DNA of 64,000 nt from Verrucomicrobiota bacterium. Its GTDB lineage: Bacteria > Verrucomicrobiota > Verrucomicrobiia > Opitutales > UBA953. Below are positions 46,081-55,587 of this stretch, in pieces (positions within the stretch are counted from its first letter, which is position 1; the number at the start of each line of letters is the position of its first letter). The notes beneath the pieces are model-generated. The model was not told the DNA's origin. It did no database searches and saw only the letters and a list, made by a program, of their open reading frames with translations. The stretch covers positions 1 through 64,000 of the forward strand of contig VHDL01000009.1 in NCBI GenBank assembly GCA_016871415.1, given 5' to 3'. Both the position numbers and the translations under genes were made by a program.

Positions 46081-48792
46081 ATGAAGACAGGGACCTGGCT
46101 CTGGAAGGTCGTCCTCTCGCTCATCGTGCTCGCGGTGTCGTGGGTCGAGTTCTATCCGCTCGCCCCGATTCCGTTCGAACAGTTCGTGCCCGCCCAGGTC
46201 ATCGAACGCGCCGACGAGTTCACCAAGCTCCATCAGGAGGCCCTCGCGCGCGTCAAGGCCGCAACGGACGCCTCCGCGCCCGCCGACCGCAAGTCGGTCT
46301 CCTACTTCCAGGCCCTCCGCGACATCGGCGAAGGGAAGGGGCGGGACAAGGGCGTCGACCTCCGTCCGTTCTTCTTCCGGGAGGACCAGGTGGTGCGCGA
46401 GCCCGAGCAGGGCAAGCGTAACGCGATGGTGCTCAAGGAGCTCCTCCGCCGTTCGCAGGGCCGTCTCCGCCTCGGTCTCGACCTCCAGGGCGGCGTGGCC
46501 TTCACGCTCAAGGTCGACCCGACCGGCGCGGAGTCCGGCGGAGCCGGCGACACCGCGCGTGCCAACGTGCCTCCGTCCGAGATGGTCGCCCAGGCCGTCA
46601 AGGTCATGGAGCAGCGCATCAACTCCTTCGGCGTGGCTGAACCAGTGATCCGCCCGGTCGGAGAACTCTCGCTCGAGGTCCAGCTGCCCGGTGAAGACGC
46701 CGCTAACAATCCTGACGTCATTGACGCCCTCAAGAAGCCCGCCAAGCTCGAGTTCCGCCAGGTGCACCGCTTCGAGCGGCCAGCCGAGACGGACCGCGAA
46801 CATTCGCTCAAGGCCCTGCCCGAAGGCGGAGGCTCCTCCGCCATCGCCACATACGAGGTGCTCACCCAGCGCGACGTCGACGCCCGCACGGGCGAGGCCT
46901 CGCTGAGCCGCTACTACGTGCGCAGGCGGGCCGACGCCACGGGCGCCATCATCCGCCAGGCCTCCGGACGTTCCGACGACGGGCTCTCTTTCTACGTGGA
47001 CATGCGCTTCACGGACGAGGGCTCGAAGAAGTTCGGTGACCTCACCGCACGCATCGCCGAGGGCAACGTCAGCGGCGCCATCGGGCAGCTCGCCATCGTG
47101 TTGGACGGCAAGCTGCAGTCCGCGCCCACCGTGCGCGAGGCCATCCGCAGATCCGGCGCCACCATCACGGGCTCCTTCACCCGCGACGAGGCCGTTGAGC
47201 TCGCCAACGTACTCAACAATCCCCTCGAGTTCCCCCTCATCACCGAGGACGTCACCTCCGTCGGACCCTCGCTGGCAAGGGACGCGCAGGCCAAGTCGGT
47301 CCTCGCTTCGTCCGTCGCGGTGGGGCTGGTCGTGCTCTTTATGGTGGGCTTCTACCTTTGGGGCGGCTTCATCGCCGTACTCGGCATGGTGCTCAACCTG
47401 CTGATGATCCTCGGAGCCCTCGCCTACTTCGACGCCACCATCACTCTGCCCGGCGTGGCCGCGCTGGTGCTCACGCTCGGCATGGCTGTCGACGCCAACA
47501 TCCTCATCTTCGAGCGCGTGCGCGAGGAGGCCGCGCTCGGCAAGGACCGCGCGGTGTCCCTCCGGGAGGGCTACGAGCGCGCCACGCTCACCATCGTCGA
47601 CGCCAACCTCACGACGCTGCTCACCGCCCTCATCCTGGTCTTCATGGGCACGGGCGCCGTCCGCGGCTTCGGCATCACGCTCGCCATCGGCATCTTCACC
47701 ACGCTCTTCACCTCGCTGGTGACCTGCCGCGGTCTGCAGGAGGTGGCCATCGCGCGCGGGGTCATGACCAAGGTCTTCGGCCTGCCGGTCTTCCGTTCCG
47801 ACGCCGCTATCCCCTTCCTTCGCTACGCCAAGGGCGCCTTCGCCGCATCCTGGCTGCTTATCGTCGCCGGCCTTGTCACGCTTGGGGTCCGCGGCAAGGA
47901 GGCCTTCGGCAAGGACTTCCGCGGCGGCGAATCCACGGTCGTGGCCCTCGTGCCCGGCGCCCAGGTCGACACGGGCAGGGTGCTGGCGACCGCCAACGCG
48001 GCCGGCCTGCCCGACACCACGGTCACCGTCCAGACGCCGGTCGGCGGCGGCGACCGCACGCTCCGCATCGAGACCTCCCTCACGGAGGACCGCGCCAAGG
48101 GCGACTTCGCCAACGTCCGCAGGATCGTCGAGGCACTCTCGGCCAAGTATCCCGAGATTCTTCGCGACCGAGGTCAGGCGCCTGAGAAGGTCATGCTCTC
48201 CCGTGAGGCCGTCGGCGGTTCGGTCAGCTCAGCCATGCGCACGGAGGCGGCCTGGGCGGTCGCGCTCGCCCTGCTGGGCATCGGCGTGTACGTCGCGCTC
48301 CGCTTCGAGGCCGGCTTCGGCTTCGCGGCCATGGTCGCCACGCTGCACGACGTGCTCCTGACAATCGGTCTCTTCGTTCTCTTCGGCGGGCAGTTCAGCG
48401 CCACGATGATCGCCACGGTGCTGCTCATCATCGGCTATTCGATCAACGACACGATTGTCGTCTTCGACCGCATCCGCGAAGAGCTCGAGGCCAACCCGAG
48501 CCGCACGCTCTCCGACTGCGTGCACTTCGCCATCAACCGCACCCTGTCCCGCACGGTGCTCACCGCCGCCACGGTCTTCCTCTGCTCCGTCGCCCTCTGG
48601 GCCTTTGGAGCCGGCGACGTCCGCCTCTACGGCGAGGTCTTCACCTATGGCGTCCTCATCGGCACGTTTTCGTCCATCTTCATCGCGAGCCCCGTCTTCT
48701 ACTGGTGGCACCGCGGTGAGCGCAGGGGGGTCGAGGCCGCCGAACTGCCCCGCACCTATGCGTGGCAGGCGGGCTCCGACAAGGAATCCTGA
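46081..48792 (+). CDS. secDF: Fused protein-export protein SecD-SecF
   Basis: A 903-residue fusion of SecD (about 1-580) and SecF (about 590-903). SecD parts: N-terminal TM at about 9-30, RLRLGLDLQGGVAFTLKVD (about 137), large periplasmic domain, SGAIGQLAIVLDGKLQSAPTV, and GVAALVLTLGMAVDANILIFERVREE. SecF parts: GKDFRGGESTVVAL (about 618), AVGGSVSSAMRTEA and SINDTIVVFDRIREEL, RTLSRTVLTAATVFL. Uses proton flow to pull exported proteins into the periplasm. Fusion is common outside Proteobacteria. Confidence 0.96.
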   Translation: MKTGTWLWKVVLSLIVLAVSWVEFYPLAPIPFEQFVPAQVIERADEFTKLHQEALARVKAATDASAPADRKSVSYFQALRDIGEGKGRDKGVDLRPFFFREDQVVREPEQGKRNAMVLKELLRRSQGRLRLGLDLQGGVAFTLKVDPTGAESGGAGDTARANVPPSEMVAQAVKVMEQRINSFGVAEPVIRPVGELSLEVQLPGEDAANNPDVIDALKKPAKLEFRQVHRFERPAETDREHSLKALPEGGGSSAIATYEVLTQRDVDARTGEASLSRYYVRRRADATGAIIRQASGRSDDGLSFYVDMRFTDEGSKKFGDLTARIAEGNVSGAIGQLAIVLDGKLQSAPTVREAIRRSGATITGSFTRDEAVELANVLNNPLEFPLITEDVTSVGPSLARDAQAKSVLASSVAVGLVVLFMVGFYLWGGFIAVLGMVLNLLMILGALAYFDATITLPGVAALVLTLGMAVDANILIFERVREEAALGKDRAVSLREGYERATLTIVDANLTTLLTALILVFMGTGAVRGFGITLAIGIFTTLFTSLVTCRGLQEVAIARGVMTKVFGLPVFRSDAAIPFLRYAKGAFAASWLLIVAGLVTLGVRGKEAFGKDFRGGESTVVALVPGAQVDTGRVLATANAAGLPDTTVTVQTPVGGGDRTLRIETSLTEDRAKGDFANVRRIVEALSAKYPEILRDRGQAPEKVMLSREAVGGSVSSAMRTEAAWAVALALLGIGVYVALRFEAGFGFAAMVATLHDVLLTIGLFVLFGGQFSATMIATVLLIIGYSINDTIVVFDRIREELEANPSRTLSDCVHFAINRTLSRTVLTAATVFLCSVALWAFGAGDVRLYGEVFTYGVLIGTFSSIFIASPVFYWWHRGERRGVEAAELPRTYAWQAGSDKES

Positions 48793-48803
48793 GGCCCGAC
48801 CCG

Positions 48804-50513
48804 ATGTCCGCCTGGTCGCACCGGGCCGCCGATGACGGCCTCGCCCGCCGCATCGCGGCCGCCCTGGGGGTGAGCGAACCGCTCGCCCACGCCCTCGCGC
48901 GTGCGTTCTCCGACGAAGCCGAGGCCGAACGGCATCTCCGGCCGCAGCTGGCCCATGTCTCCGATCCGTTCGCGGTCGGAGGGCTGCGCGACGCCGCGGA
49001 GCGTCTGGTGCGTGCCTGCCGTGACGGCGAGCGCATCGCGGTGCTCGGCGACTACGACGTCGACGGCGTCTCCAGCACGGCGATGCTTGTGCACTTTCTG
49101 CGCCGGCTCGGTGCCACGCCGGAGGCCTTCGTGCCCCGGCGCATGGAGGAGGGCTACGGGCTCTCGATGGCCGCGCTCGAGCGCGCTCTCGCCGAGGCCC
49201 GCCCCTCGCTTTTCGTCGCGCTGGACTGCGGCACGAACTCGGCCGCCGAGGTCGGCCGGCTCCGCGCGGCCGGCGTCGACGTGCTGGTGGTCGACCACCA
49301 CGTGGCCAAGGAGACCCGCGCCTCCTGCACGCTGGTCAACCCGCGCGTGAATGATCCCGCGGACGCGCCCTGGCAGTCACTCTGCACGGCCGGACTGGTC
49401 TTCAAGCTCATCCACGGCGTGCTCAAGGTGCTCCGTCTGGAGGGCGATTCCCGCGGTTCGGTCATCGCGGTGCGCGACTACCTCGACCTCGCTGCGCTGG
49501 GCACGATTGCCGACCTGGTGCCGCTGCGCTCCGAGAACCGCATTCTCGCCGCCCACGGGCTCCGCGCCCTCGGCGAAGCCCGCCGTCCGGGTGTACGTGC
49601 GCTCATCTCGGTGAGCGGTATGGAACCGGGCGGGGTTCTCACCTCGGTCGACGTTTCCTACCGTCTCGGTCCGCGCATCAACGCCAGCGGGCGTCTCGCC
49701 GACGCCGCGCTGCCGCTCCGGCTGCTGCTTTCGGAGTCCCATGACGACTGCCTGCGCGACGCCGCCGAACTCGACGGTCTCAACCGCGAACGTCAGGAAA
49801 TCGACCGCAAGGTCACGGAGGAGGCGGCCCTCCAGGCCGCCCAGCACGGAGGCGCCGGCTGCGTGGTCTTCGGGGACTGGCATCCGGGCGTGGTCGGAAT
49901 CGCGGCGGGCAAGCTCTGCCGTTCACTCAACCGCCCGGTGATTGTGCTCGGCCGCGAGGGAGACGGCGCCAAGGGGTCGGGACGCAGCGTGCCGGGCGTC
50001 AACCTCGTCGAGGTCCTCGCGGCCTGTTCCGACCTGCTCCGCACCCACGGAGGCCATCCGATGGCCGTCGGCGTGTCCCTTGAGGCGGACAAGGTGCCTG
50101 CCTTCCGCGAACGTTTCGCCGCCGCCGTCGAGGCCCAGCGCGCGGCCTCGGGAGGCGATGAGGCCTCGTTGCGCGACATTGAGATCGCCCACTGGATCTC
50201 GCCGGCCGACGTGACGGACCGTCTCTTCGATGATCTCGAGCTGCTCCAGCCTTTCGGCGAAGGAAATCCGGAGCCGGTCTTCGGCCTGAAGGGCGTGACG
50301 TTCGATCGCGCGCCCACGGTCTTCGGCGAGGGCAACTTCCGTCACCAGCTCTCCCTCGGCGGGGGCCGCCGGCTCAGTTTTGTCGCCTGGCGCATGGCCG
50401 ACCGTCAGCCGCCGGTCTCACGTCCGGTCGAGCTTGCGGTGCGGCTGCAGTGGAACCGCTGGCAGGGGCGCCGGATACCGCAGGCGGAGGTCCTCGACTG
50501 GCGTCTGGCCTGA
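48804..50513 (+). CDS. recJ: Single-strand DNA exonuclease RecJ
   Basis: A 569-residue 5'-3' ssDNA exonuclease of recombination and mismatch repair. DHH-domain motifs: AVLGDYDVDGVSSTAM (about residues 80-95), FVALDCGTNS (about 140), VLVVDHHVAKE (about 158) and VNPRVND (about 175). DHHA1 domain: SGRSVPGVNLVEVLAAC (about 392), HGGHPMAVGVSL (about 415). The OB-like C-terminus (GEGNFRHQLSLGGGRRLSFVAWRM) is present. The ATG at 48804 fits the family N-terminus, 11 bases after secDF. Confidence 0.95.
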   Translation: MSAWSHRAADDGLARRIAAALGVSEPLAHALARAFSDEAEAERHLRPQLAHVSDPFAVGGLRDAAERLVRACRDGERIAVLGDYDVDGVSSTAMLVHFLRRLGATPEAFVPRRMEEGYGLSMAALERALAEARPSLFVALDCGTNSAAEVGRLRAAGVDVLVVDHHVAKETRASCTLVNPRVNDPADAPWQSLCTAGLVFKLIHGVLKVLRLEGDSRGSVIAVRDYLDLAALGTIADLVPLRSENRILAAHGLRALGEARRPGVRALISVSGMEPGGVLTSVDVSYRLGPRINASGRLADAALPLRLLLSESHDDCLRDAAELDGLNRERQEIDRKVTEEAALQAAQHGGAGCVVFGDWHPGVVGIAAGKLCRSLNRPVIVLGREGDGAKGSGRSVPGVNLVEVLAACSDLLRTHGGHPMAVGVSLEADKVPAFRERFAAAVEAQRAASGGDEASLRDIEIAHWISPADVTDRLFDDLELLQPFGEGNPEPVFGLKGVTFDRAPTVFGEGNFRHQLSLGGGRRLSFVAWRMADRQPPVSRPVELAVRLQWNRWQGRRIPQAEVLDWRLA

Positions 50514-50517
50514 GCGC

Positions 50518-51243
50518 TCAGCGCTGCGGTTCGTCGCCGGACTCCTTGGGCGGCCGGGTCACGTTCTTCGGGATGGGGGCCTTGATGGCGCGTTCCTCGA
50601 CCGACTTGATCCTGGCCTGTCCCTCGGGGCCGTCAGGCTCGATGAAGCAGAGCGTGCGCGCGTCCACCATGTGGAAGTGGCGGATATGGAACACGGTCCG
50701 CGGCTCGCCGTCCTGCGTGATGACGTCCAAGTCGAAGTATTGGCCGTCCTTGACGTCCGGCCTGACGACCGTTGAGCCGCGCGCCTTGACGCTGAATCGG
50801 TTCCGCTCGCCCGCCAGCTCCACGGGATAGGGGCAGAGGTTCAGGAATCGGATGGAGCCATAGGGCAGGGCTCCGGGTTCGTCGTTCACGGCGCTGATGC
50901 CCGGCGAGCCGGGCCGAGGATTCACCAGCAGGATGAGGCGGTGGGGCCCAGGGCCGGCCGGTAGGTCATACCAGGCGAGGGGAGGTCCGTCGTCACGCTT
51001 CGAACGCGGGCCTTCGAGGGGTCGGATTTCGAAACGGGCCGGTCCGGAGTAGGCGATGCGCTCGGACAGGAGGTCGGGCGAGATGTCGACGGCCCTCACT
51101 TTGCCCGAGGCGTCGAGGTAGCCGTGGTCGGCGATGTATTCTCCACCGGAAAGGAGCAGCAGGCTGGCCTCGGCCTTGCGCGGGGCCTGTCCGTGGCAGA
51201 CGGCCGCGAGCGCCAGTCCTAGGGTGAGGAGTTCAGATCTCAT
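50518..51243 (-). CDS. Exported hypothetical protein next to Verru_Chthon-type gene
   Basis: A 241-residue protein with a signal peptide (residues 1-19, ending near CHGQA). The mature part is beta-rich (GPARFEIRPL, PHRLILLVNPRPG, YGSIRFLNLCPYPVEL) and ends with a charged tail. It overlaps the giant pseudopilin-like gene by 11 bases, so the pair is translationally linked and probably acts together at the cell surface. Family not recognised with certainty. Confidence 0.75.
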   Translation of the reverse strand: MRSELLTLGLALAAVCHGQAPRKAEASLLLLSGGEYIADHGYLDASGKVRAVDISPDLLSERIAYSGPARFEIRPLEGPRSKRDDGPPLAWYDLPAGPGPHRLILLVNPRPGSPGISAVNDEPGALPYGSIRFLNLCPYPVELAGERNRFSVKARGSTVVRPDVKDGQYFDLDVITQDGEPRTVFHIRHFHMVDARTLCFIEPDGPEGQARIKSVEERAIKAPIPKNVTRPPKESGDEPQR

Positions 51244-54200
51244 CTTGGCGCAGCCAGCGTGTGGAGAGGATGACGAAGCGTCGGCCGAGCAAGCGGTTGA
51301 CGGCGGAGAACGCGGGGTCCTCGGGCCGCACCCCGGGTGCGTTCTCCGGAGAGATCATTTCGGGAATGCGCTGCACGACGGCCTCCATCCAGCGACGCGC
51401 GTAGGAGCCGCGCCCGTCGTCGGCCTCCGCATAAGCGCGGATGGTGAAGGTGTCGGACCTTGTCGCGATGGAACAGCCGAGCGACTGGAGCAGGTCGACC
51501 TGGATTAGGTTGCCCGCGGAGCCCATCGCGGCGTGCACCCTGTTGGGAACCGCCCCGGAGGCGGGGCGTTCGCCGGCCTCGACGTTCTGCGGCTGGCTCA
51601 GCGGAGCCGAGTTCACAGCGGTGAGGGTGGCCTGGCTGACCATGACGGAGGAGGGGAAGCGGGCGCCCGCGACGGCGGTCACCCGGTCGCTGAGCTCCGC
51701 ATTCCCCGCGGCGTCGGCGCGGAAAATCGCCGACTGCAGGGCCCCGCAGCGCGCCGCCCACGCGTCGGAGCAGAGGAACCGGTTCACGAACTCAGAAAGG
51801 CTCAGGTAGGGCGTGCACGCCGCGGTCTGCCCAGAGAAGACGCGGGGACCGGGCGGCGCGGCCTGCTCCCTCTCGGTCCGGTTCTGCAACTGGAAGCGCG
51901 CCTTGTTCTCGGCCACGATCGCCACGGCGAGGGCTCTGATCTGGTTCTCTCCGAGATTGGCGAAGCCGTGCCAGTTGGTGCGCCCCGTGTCGTTCATCGC
52001 GCCCCTCGCGGGGGAGGATGCGCCCGCCTGCAGCGCACGCGGCATGCGCACGTTTGTCCGGTTGCCCGCGGCCGCATTGGGCTGGCTTTCGGTGAGGTTG
52101 GCGTAGGCGATTCGGTTGGCCGACCCGAGGAAGGCGGCCCATGCGTCCACGGAGACGCTGTTCACGTTGAAGGCGCCGTCGTTCAGCAGCACGGCCGCCG
52201 CGGTGCGATGCGAGGCGAGGGCGTCACGCGCCACGGCCTCGCCGGCAGCGAGTCGCATGCGTGGGTTGAGGAGACGACGGCGTCCGGAGACGAAATCTTC
52301 GATGACCTGCTGGGTCGTGCGGGACTCAAGGAAGGGGTTGCTGTCCGTCGCGGCTATGGGGTCCGGCGGCACGGGCGCGGAAGCCGCGGTCAAACGCGCC
52401 ATTTCCGGCCCCGTGGAGGACAGGAAAAAGCCGTCCCAGAGGGTCGTGTTCAGCAGGTAGGCCTGGTCGAAATCCGTCCAGTCGGCGGAAGTGAGGTCGT
52501 AGGCCCTCTGCATCGGCACCTGAAGGCTGGCGAAGCTGTTGCCCACGCCATAAAGGGGTTGCTGGTCGCGCAGCCCGAAATTGGCGTGGGCGTATTGTCC
52601 GAGTGAGGTCGGCGGTGCCAACGGTATCTCAACGTGCACGGCCTTGGTCGTGCCGGTCGTTTCCTTGCTGTAGCCGCCGTAGGCCATGGCGCCGCCGCTC
52701 AGCTGCGTGGGGATCAGGGTGCTCCAGGGCGCCGAACCGGATCCAGTCGGGCGGAAGGAGCGCATCCGGTAGCTGGGTGACGGGCCGTTGAAGCCCGGAT
52801 TGGCGCCCGAAGCGAGACGTCCAGCCCCGTCGGAACGGATGACGGGCGCGGTCGGATTGGTGTGAGTGTATGTCGGGACCGGGGCGGCCGTTCTGTAAAC
52901 AGCGGCCGCAGCGCTGTAAGGCGGGTACGCTGACGCCGTCGTGCTGACTGCGCTGAGCCAGGAGGTTGTGGGTGCGCGCTCGATGACCGACCGTGTCGAT
53001 AGTTCTAGGGCTGCGATGATCTGGCCGGGCGCGGGCTGGCCGGTTGAGGTACGGTTGTAAGGAATGTAAAAGGCGTTCGGGAAGGTGATCGGCCCCGGAT
53101 GTCCTATGACCGCCGGGTCGATGACCCGCTGCGTGATTTCGTTGAGCTCACTGCTCCGGTTGTAGAGCTCGAAGCTGGTGCTGGTGTCGGTCAGCCCGTC
53201 ACCGGGCCAGCAGACCAGTCCGTGCCTCGAACGGAACACGCCGCCCGGCGTGATGCGGTTTGCCGTGGGTACCGAGCGGGGAATCCCGTTCGAGTCGGGC
53301 ATGGACCTTCCCGTCGGCACAATCTCGAACTGCAGCCGGTCGGTGGTGTAGATGTTGAAGCCGGGCCAGAGCACGGCCCAGTCCAGTCCCGTGTCGCCGC
53401 CGTCCGTGTAGCCTCCGGTGAAGTTGAAGCTGTTGGTGAGCCGCACGACCTGGCCCCAGACGGACGGGTAAGGCGACGCCGGCGAGTAGACGCGGTATTC
53501 CCCGGGCTGGAGGGTCACGTTGCCGAGATAAAGCCGGAACATGTCAGGCGTCGTCGAGGCCCGCATGCCCATCCGCTTGTAGTAGTCGCCGAGCGGGTGC
53601 TCGTAATTGTAGGTCACGCCGCTGCGGATGACCCGGATGATCAGTTTCCAGTCATCCCAGTCGCTGTAGCTGAAGACGTGGCTCGCTCCCGTGGAGGTCG
53701 CCGGGCATTCCATTGCGACGTTGTAGGGGTTGTGGAGCACGACGAACGGCGTGAGGTTGAGCGTGATCCAGCCCCCGCCCTGGCTGATGTCGAAGACCAG
53801 CAGCGTGCGGTCCAGGTAAGGCGCAGCCGAGCAGGCGAAGGGACGCGGGATGGGGCGGTAGTCGGTGCCGAGGAAATCACCGATGTCGCGGACGGAAGGA
53901 TTCAGTCCGACGTGGTCCCCGTTGTGGACGCCCGCGTAGAGGTATTGGGTGCGACGCAGGCCTTCGTTGTCGCCGTTGAACGCCATGGTGTGGATGCTGC
54001 CGGCATTGGGGTAGAGGGAGCGGGCCCGCAGGACCGGTGCGCCGGAGGCCGACCACCCGAGCTGCTTGTAGAGACGGTGGTAGTCTCGGAGCGCCCACCA
54101 GGTGGGCCCCCGCAGCTCCCCCTGGGGGGTGCTTCGGTTGAATACGGGCGCGACCTGGATGATCCTTCCAGAAATCGGCGTCTGCATCCGCAAGATGCCC

Positions 54201-55213
54201 ATGCCCGCGGCCACTCCCGTTGCCGGCACGTCGAAGGCTGAGCCGAACTCTGACTGGCTGAAATCCCGGTCCGACATCTCAAAGGCGAGGGAGAGGTCAC
54301 GCCTGAGGCCTCCGTCCCTCGAGTCGGCCAGCACGCCAGCCGAAACGAAGGTCACGTCGTGGAAGAGCCGACGCGAGTTTGGCGAGATCGGGCGGTTAGG
54401 GACGTCCAACGGCGTGCCGTCGGAGAAGCCCGTCACCATGGGAAGGTCGTCGATGTTTCCGCACTGGGCTAGTTCCGCCTGCGCGGCGCCGCCCAGTCCC
54501 GTGAGCAGCTCGTGCGCGAGTCGTCCGGGCGCGCGAAGGCGTGCGACGTGCTCGGGGCTGAGTCCGGTGGCCGCCGCGCGAGGGTCGTCGAGGTTGACGC
54601 GCGCCTTCACCCCTTCGTCGCCGATCCAGTAGGCATAGCCTCCGGATTCGTCGGGCAGACGAAGCTTGGGTATGCCCTCGACGAAGCCGTCGGGATGCGC
54701 CGGGTCCGAGGCCGAGTAGCGGCTCGCGCTGCCCACTCCGACGAGGGTCACCGTCTCGACGTCGGCCGGAGGGTAGGCGGGCAGGGGCGGGAGGTGGTCG
54801 GGTCCGTAGTTGGATTGTCCAGAAAGCGAAACGGACTGCGAGTTAGCGGGACGGTCGTGACGGCCGCTCACCAGCCACGCGGGCGGCTGGTCTGGACGGT
54901 CTGTCCGCCAGACGCCCGTCCACATCGGATTGCGCAAGGCCGAGCTGGCGGCGTTGGGCTGGATGATTTCCGCTCGCGCGGTAGCGCGACGATCGGGCCC
55001 CGCCTCCTGCTGCAGGTGGGCCACCGCGAGGCGTAGCGCGACCAGCGCGTTTAGCCGTGCCCGGGCCCCCAGCTGGCTGTGTGCGGCCAGTCGCGTCTCG
55101 ATGGAGATGAATGATGCGACCACCACCACGGTGGTCACCATCATGGCGGCCACCGTCAGGGACAGGACCAGGGAGAAGCCCCCGCGTCGGGCTGTCTTGC
55201 CGGGCACTGACAT
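51233..55213 (-). CDS. Giant pseudopilin-like protein, Verru_Chthon cassette protein A type
   Basis: A 1326-residue exported protein. The N-terminus (from 55213) has a type IV prepilin-like site RRGGFSLVLSLTVAAMMVTT with G|F cleavage position and a long hydrophobic helix (about residues 12-35), but no Glu at position 5. Then SQLGARARLNALVALRLAVAHLQ (about 44-66), followed by about 1200 residues of beta-rich, Pro/Gly/Asn-rich sequence with no catalytic motif. Architecture and length fit the cassette A family described in Chthoniobacter and Opitutus. Cassette genes B-D (small pseudopilins) are not seen next to it. Start at 55213 chosen over an in-frame ATG at 55249, which lies before the hydrophobic start. 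Confidence 0.8.
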   Translation of the reverse strand: MSVPGKTARRGGFSLVLSLTVAAMMVTTVVVVASFISIETRLAAHSQLGARARLNALVALRLAVAHLQQEAGPDRRATARAEIIQPNAASSALRNPMWTGVWRTDRPDQPPAWLVSGRHDRPANSQSVSLSGQSNYGPDHLPPLPAYPPADVETVTLVGVGSASRYSASDPAHPDGFVEGIPKLRLPDESGGYAYWIGDEGVKARVNLDDPRAAATGLSPEHVARLRAPGRLAHELLTGLGGAAQAELAQCGNIDDLPMVTGFSDGTPLDVPNRPISPNSRRLFHDVTFVSAGVLADSRDGGLRRDLSLAFEMSDRDFSQSEFGSAFDVPATGVAAGMGILRMQTPISGRIIQVAPVFNRSTPQGELRGPTWWALRDYHRLYKQLGWSASGAPVLRARSLYPNAGSIHTMAFNGDNEGLRRTQYLYAGVHNGDHVGLNPSVRDIGDFLGTDYRPIPRPFACSAAPYLDRTLLVFDISQGGGWITLNLTPFVVLHNPYNVAMECPATSTGASHVFSYSDWDDWKLIIRVIRSGVTYNYEHPLGDYYKRMGMRASTTPDMFRLYLGNVTLQPGEYRVYSPASPYPSVWGQVVRLTNSFNFTGGYTDGGDTGLDWAVLWPGFNIYTTDRLQFEIVPTGRSMPDSNGIPRSVPTANRITPGGVFRSRHGLVCWPGDGLTDTSTSFELYNRSSELNEITQRVIDPAVIGHPGPITFPNAFYIPYNRTSTGQPAPGQIIAALELSTRSVIERAPTTSWLSAVSTTASAYPPYSAAAAVYRTAAPVPTYTHTNPTAPVIRSDGAGRLASGANPGFNGPSPSYRMRSFRPTGSGSAPWSTLIPTQLSGGAMAYGGYSKETTGTTKAVHVEIPLAPPTSLGQYAHANFGLRDQQPLYGVGNSFASLQVPMQRAYDLTSADWTDFDQAYLLNTTLWDGFFLSSTGPEMARLTAASAPVPPDPIAATDSNPFLESRTTQQVIEDFVSGRRRLLNPRMRLAAGEAVARDALASHRTAAAVLLNDGAFNVNSVSVDAWAAFLGSANRIAYANLTESQPNAAAGNRTNVRMPRALQAGASSPARGAMNDTGRTNWHGFANLGENQIRALAVAIVAENKARFQLQNRTEREQAAPPGPRVFSGQTAACTPYLSLSEFVNRFLCSDAWAARCGALQSAIFRADAAGNAELSDRVTAVAGARFPSSVMVSQATLTAVNSAPLSQPQNVEAGERPASGAVPNRVHAAMGSAGNLIQVDLLQSLGCSIATRSDTFTIRAYAEADDGRGSYARRWMEAVVQRIPEMISPENAPGVRPEDPAFSAVNRLLGRRFVILSTRWLRQDEI

Positions 55214-55364
55214 GTTTTCTAGGGTGTCTCCGGATGGGAGCAGGGGCAAATATTTTTATATGTCGGAAGTCGGGTCAGGAATCCATGGCCGCATCCGGAC
55301 CGCGCGGCGGATTGTTCCGTTACCGCGGTCCTCTCCGTCGCCAAGCCCGTCCTCATGGCCAAGA

Positions 55365-55403
55365 CCCTCTCTGCTTGCCCGCCCGGGGCGGGCTCTTATG
55401 TTA
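55365..55403 (+). repeat. 39-bp direct repeat, copy 1 (intergenic)
   Basis: Identical over 39 bases to 55633-55671. It contains the palindrome GCCCGCC-CGG-GGCGGGC followed by TCTTATGTTA. This copy lies upstream of the pseudopilin-like gene and of the Cys-rich peptide. It sits in a short open frame (ATG 55355) that reads LSACPPGAGSYV in the same phase as the copy in the methyltransferase signal. Confidence 0.9.
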
Positions 55404-55419
55404 AATTTTACCCGTCGGC

Positions 55420-55449
55420 TTGCCTTTGAGGCGTGGTCCTCCTTATTTT
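55420..55449 (+). promoter_or_regulatory. Promoter of the Cys-rich peptide, leaderless start
   Basis: TTGCCT (55420-55425) and TTATTT/TATTTT (55443-55449) are 17-18 bases apart, in an unusually AT-rich spot. Transcription would begin about at the GTG 55456. Confidence 0.4.
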
Positions 55450-55455
55450 ATCGCT

Positions 55456-55587
55456 GTGAACCCTATCACAATCCCCGCTCTCCTCCTCGCCCCACTGCTC
55501 GCCAACATCGTCAGTAATGACTGCGGCTGCACAGCCGAAATGGTCTGCGCCTGTAATTCCTGTAAGTGCGCCTCCTCTGCCAAGTAA
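55456..55587 (+). CDS. Small Cys-rich exported peptide (metallothionein-like)
   Basis: A 43-residue frame from GTG 55456 to TAA 55587. Residues 1-18 (NPITIPALLLAPLLANIV) look like a short signal or membrane anchor; the rest, DCGCTAEMVCACNSCKCASSAK, has seven Cys in 22 residues as CxC, CxC and CxxCxC, the spacing of metal-thiolate peptides. A -35/-10 pair lies just upstream. It overlaps the start of the methyltransferase gene by 22 bases. I know no named family for it. That it is translated is inference from the Cys spacing and promoter. Confidence 0.5.
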   Translation: MNPITIPALLLAPLLANIVSNDCGCTAEMVCACNSCKCASSAK

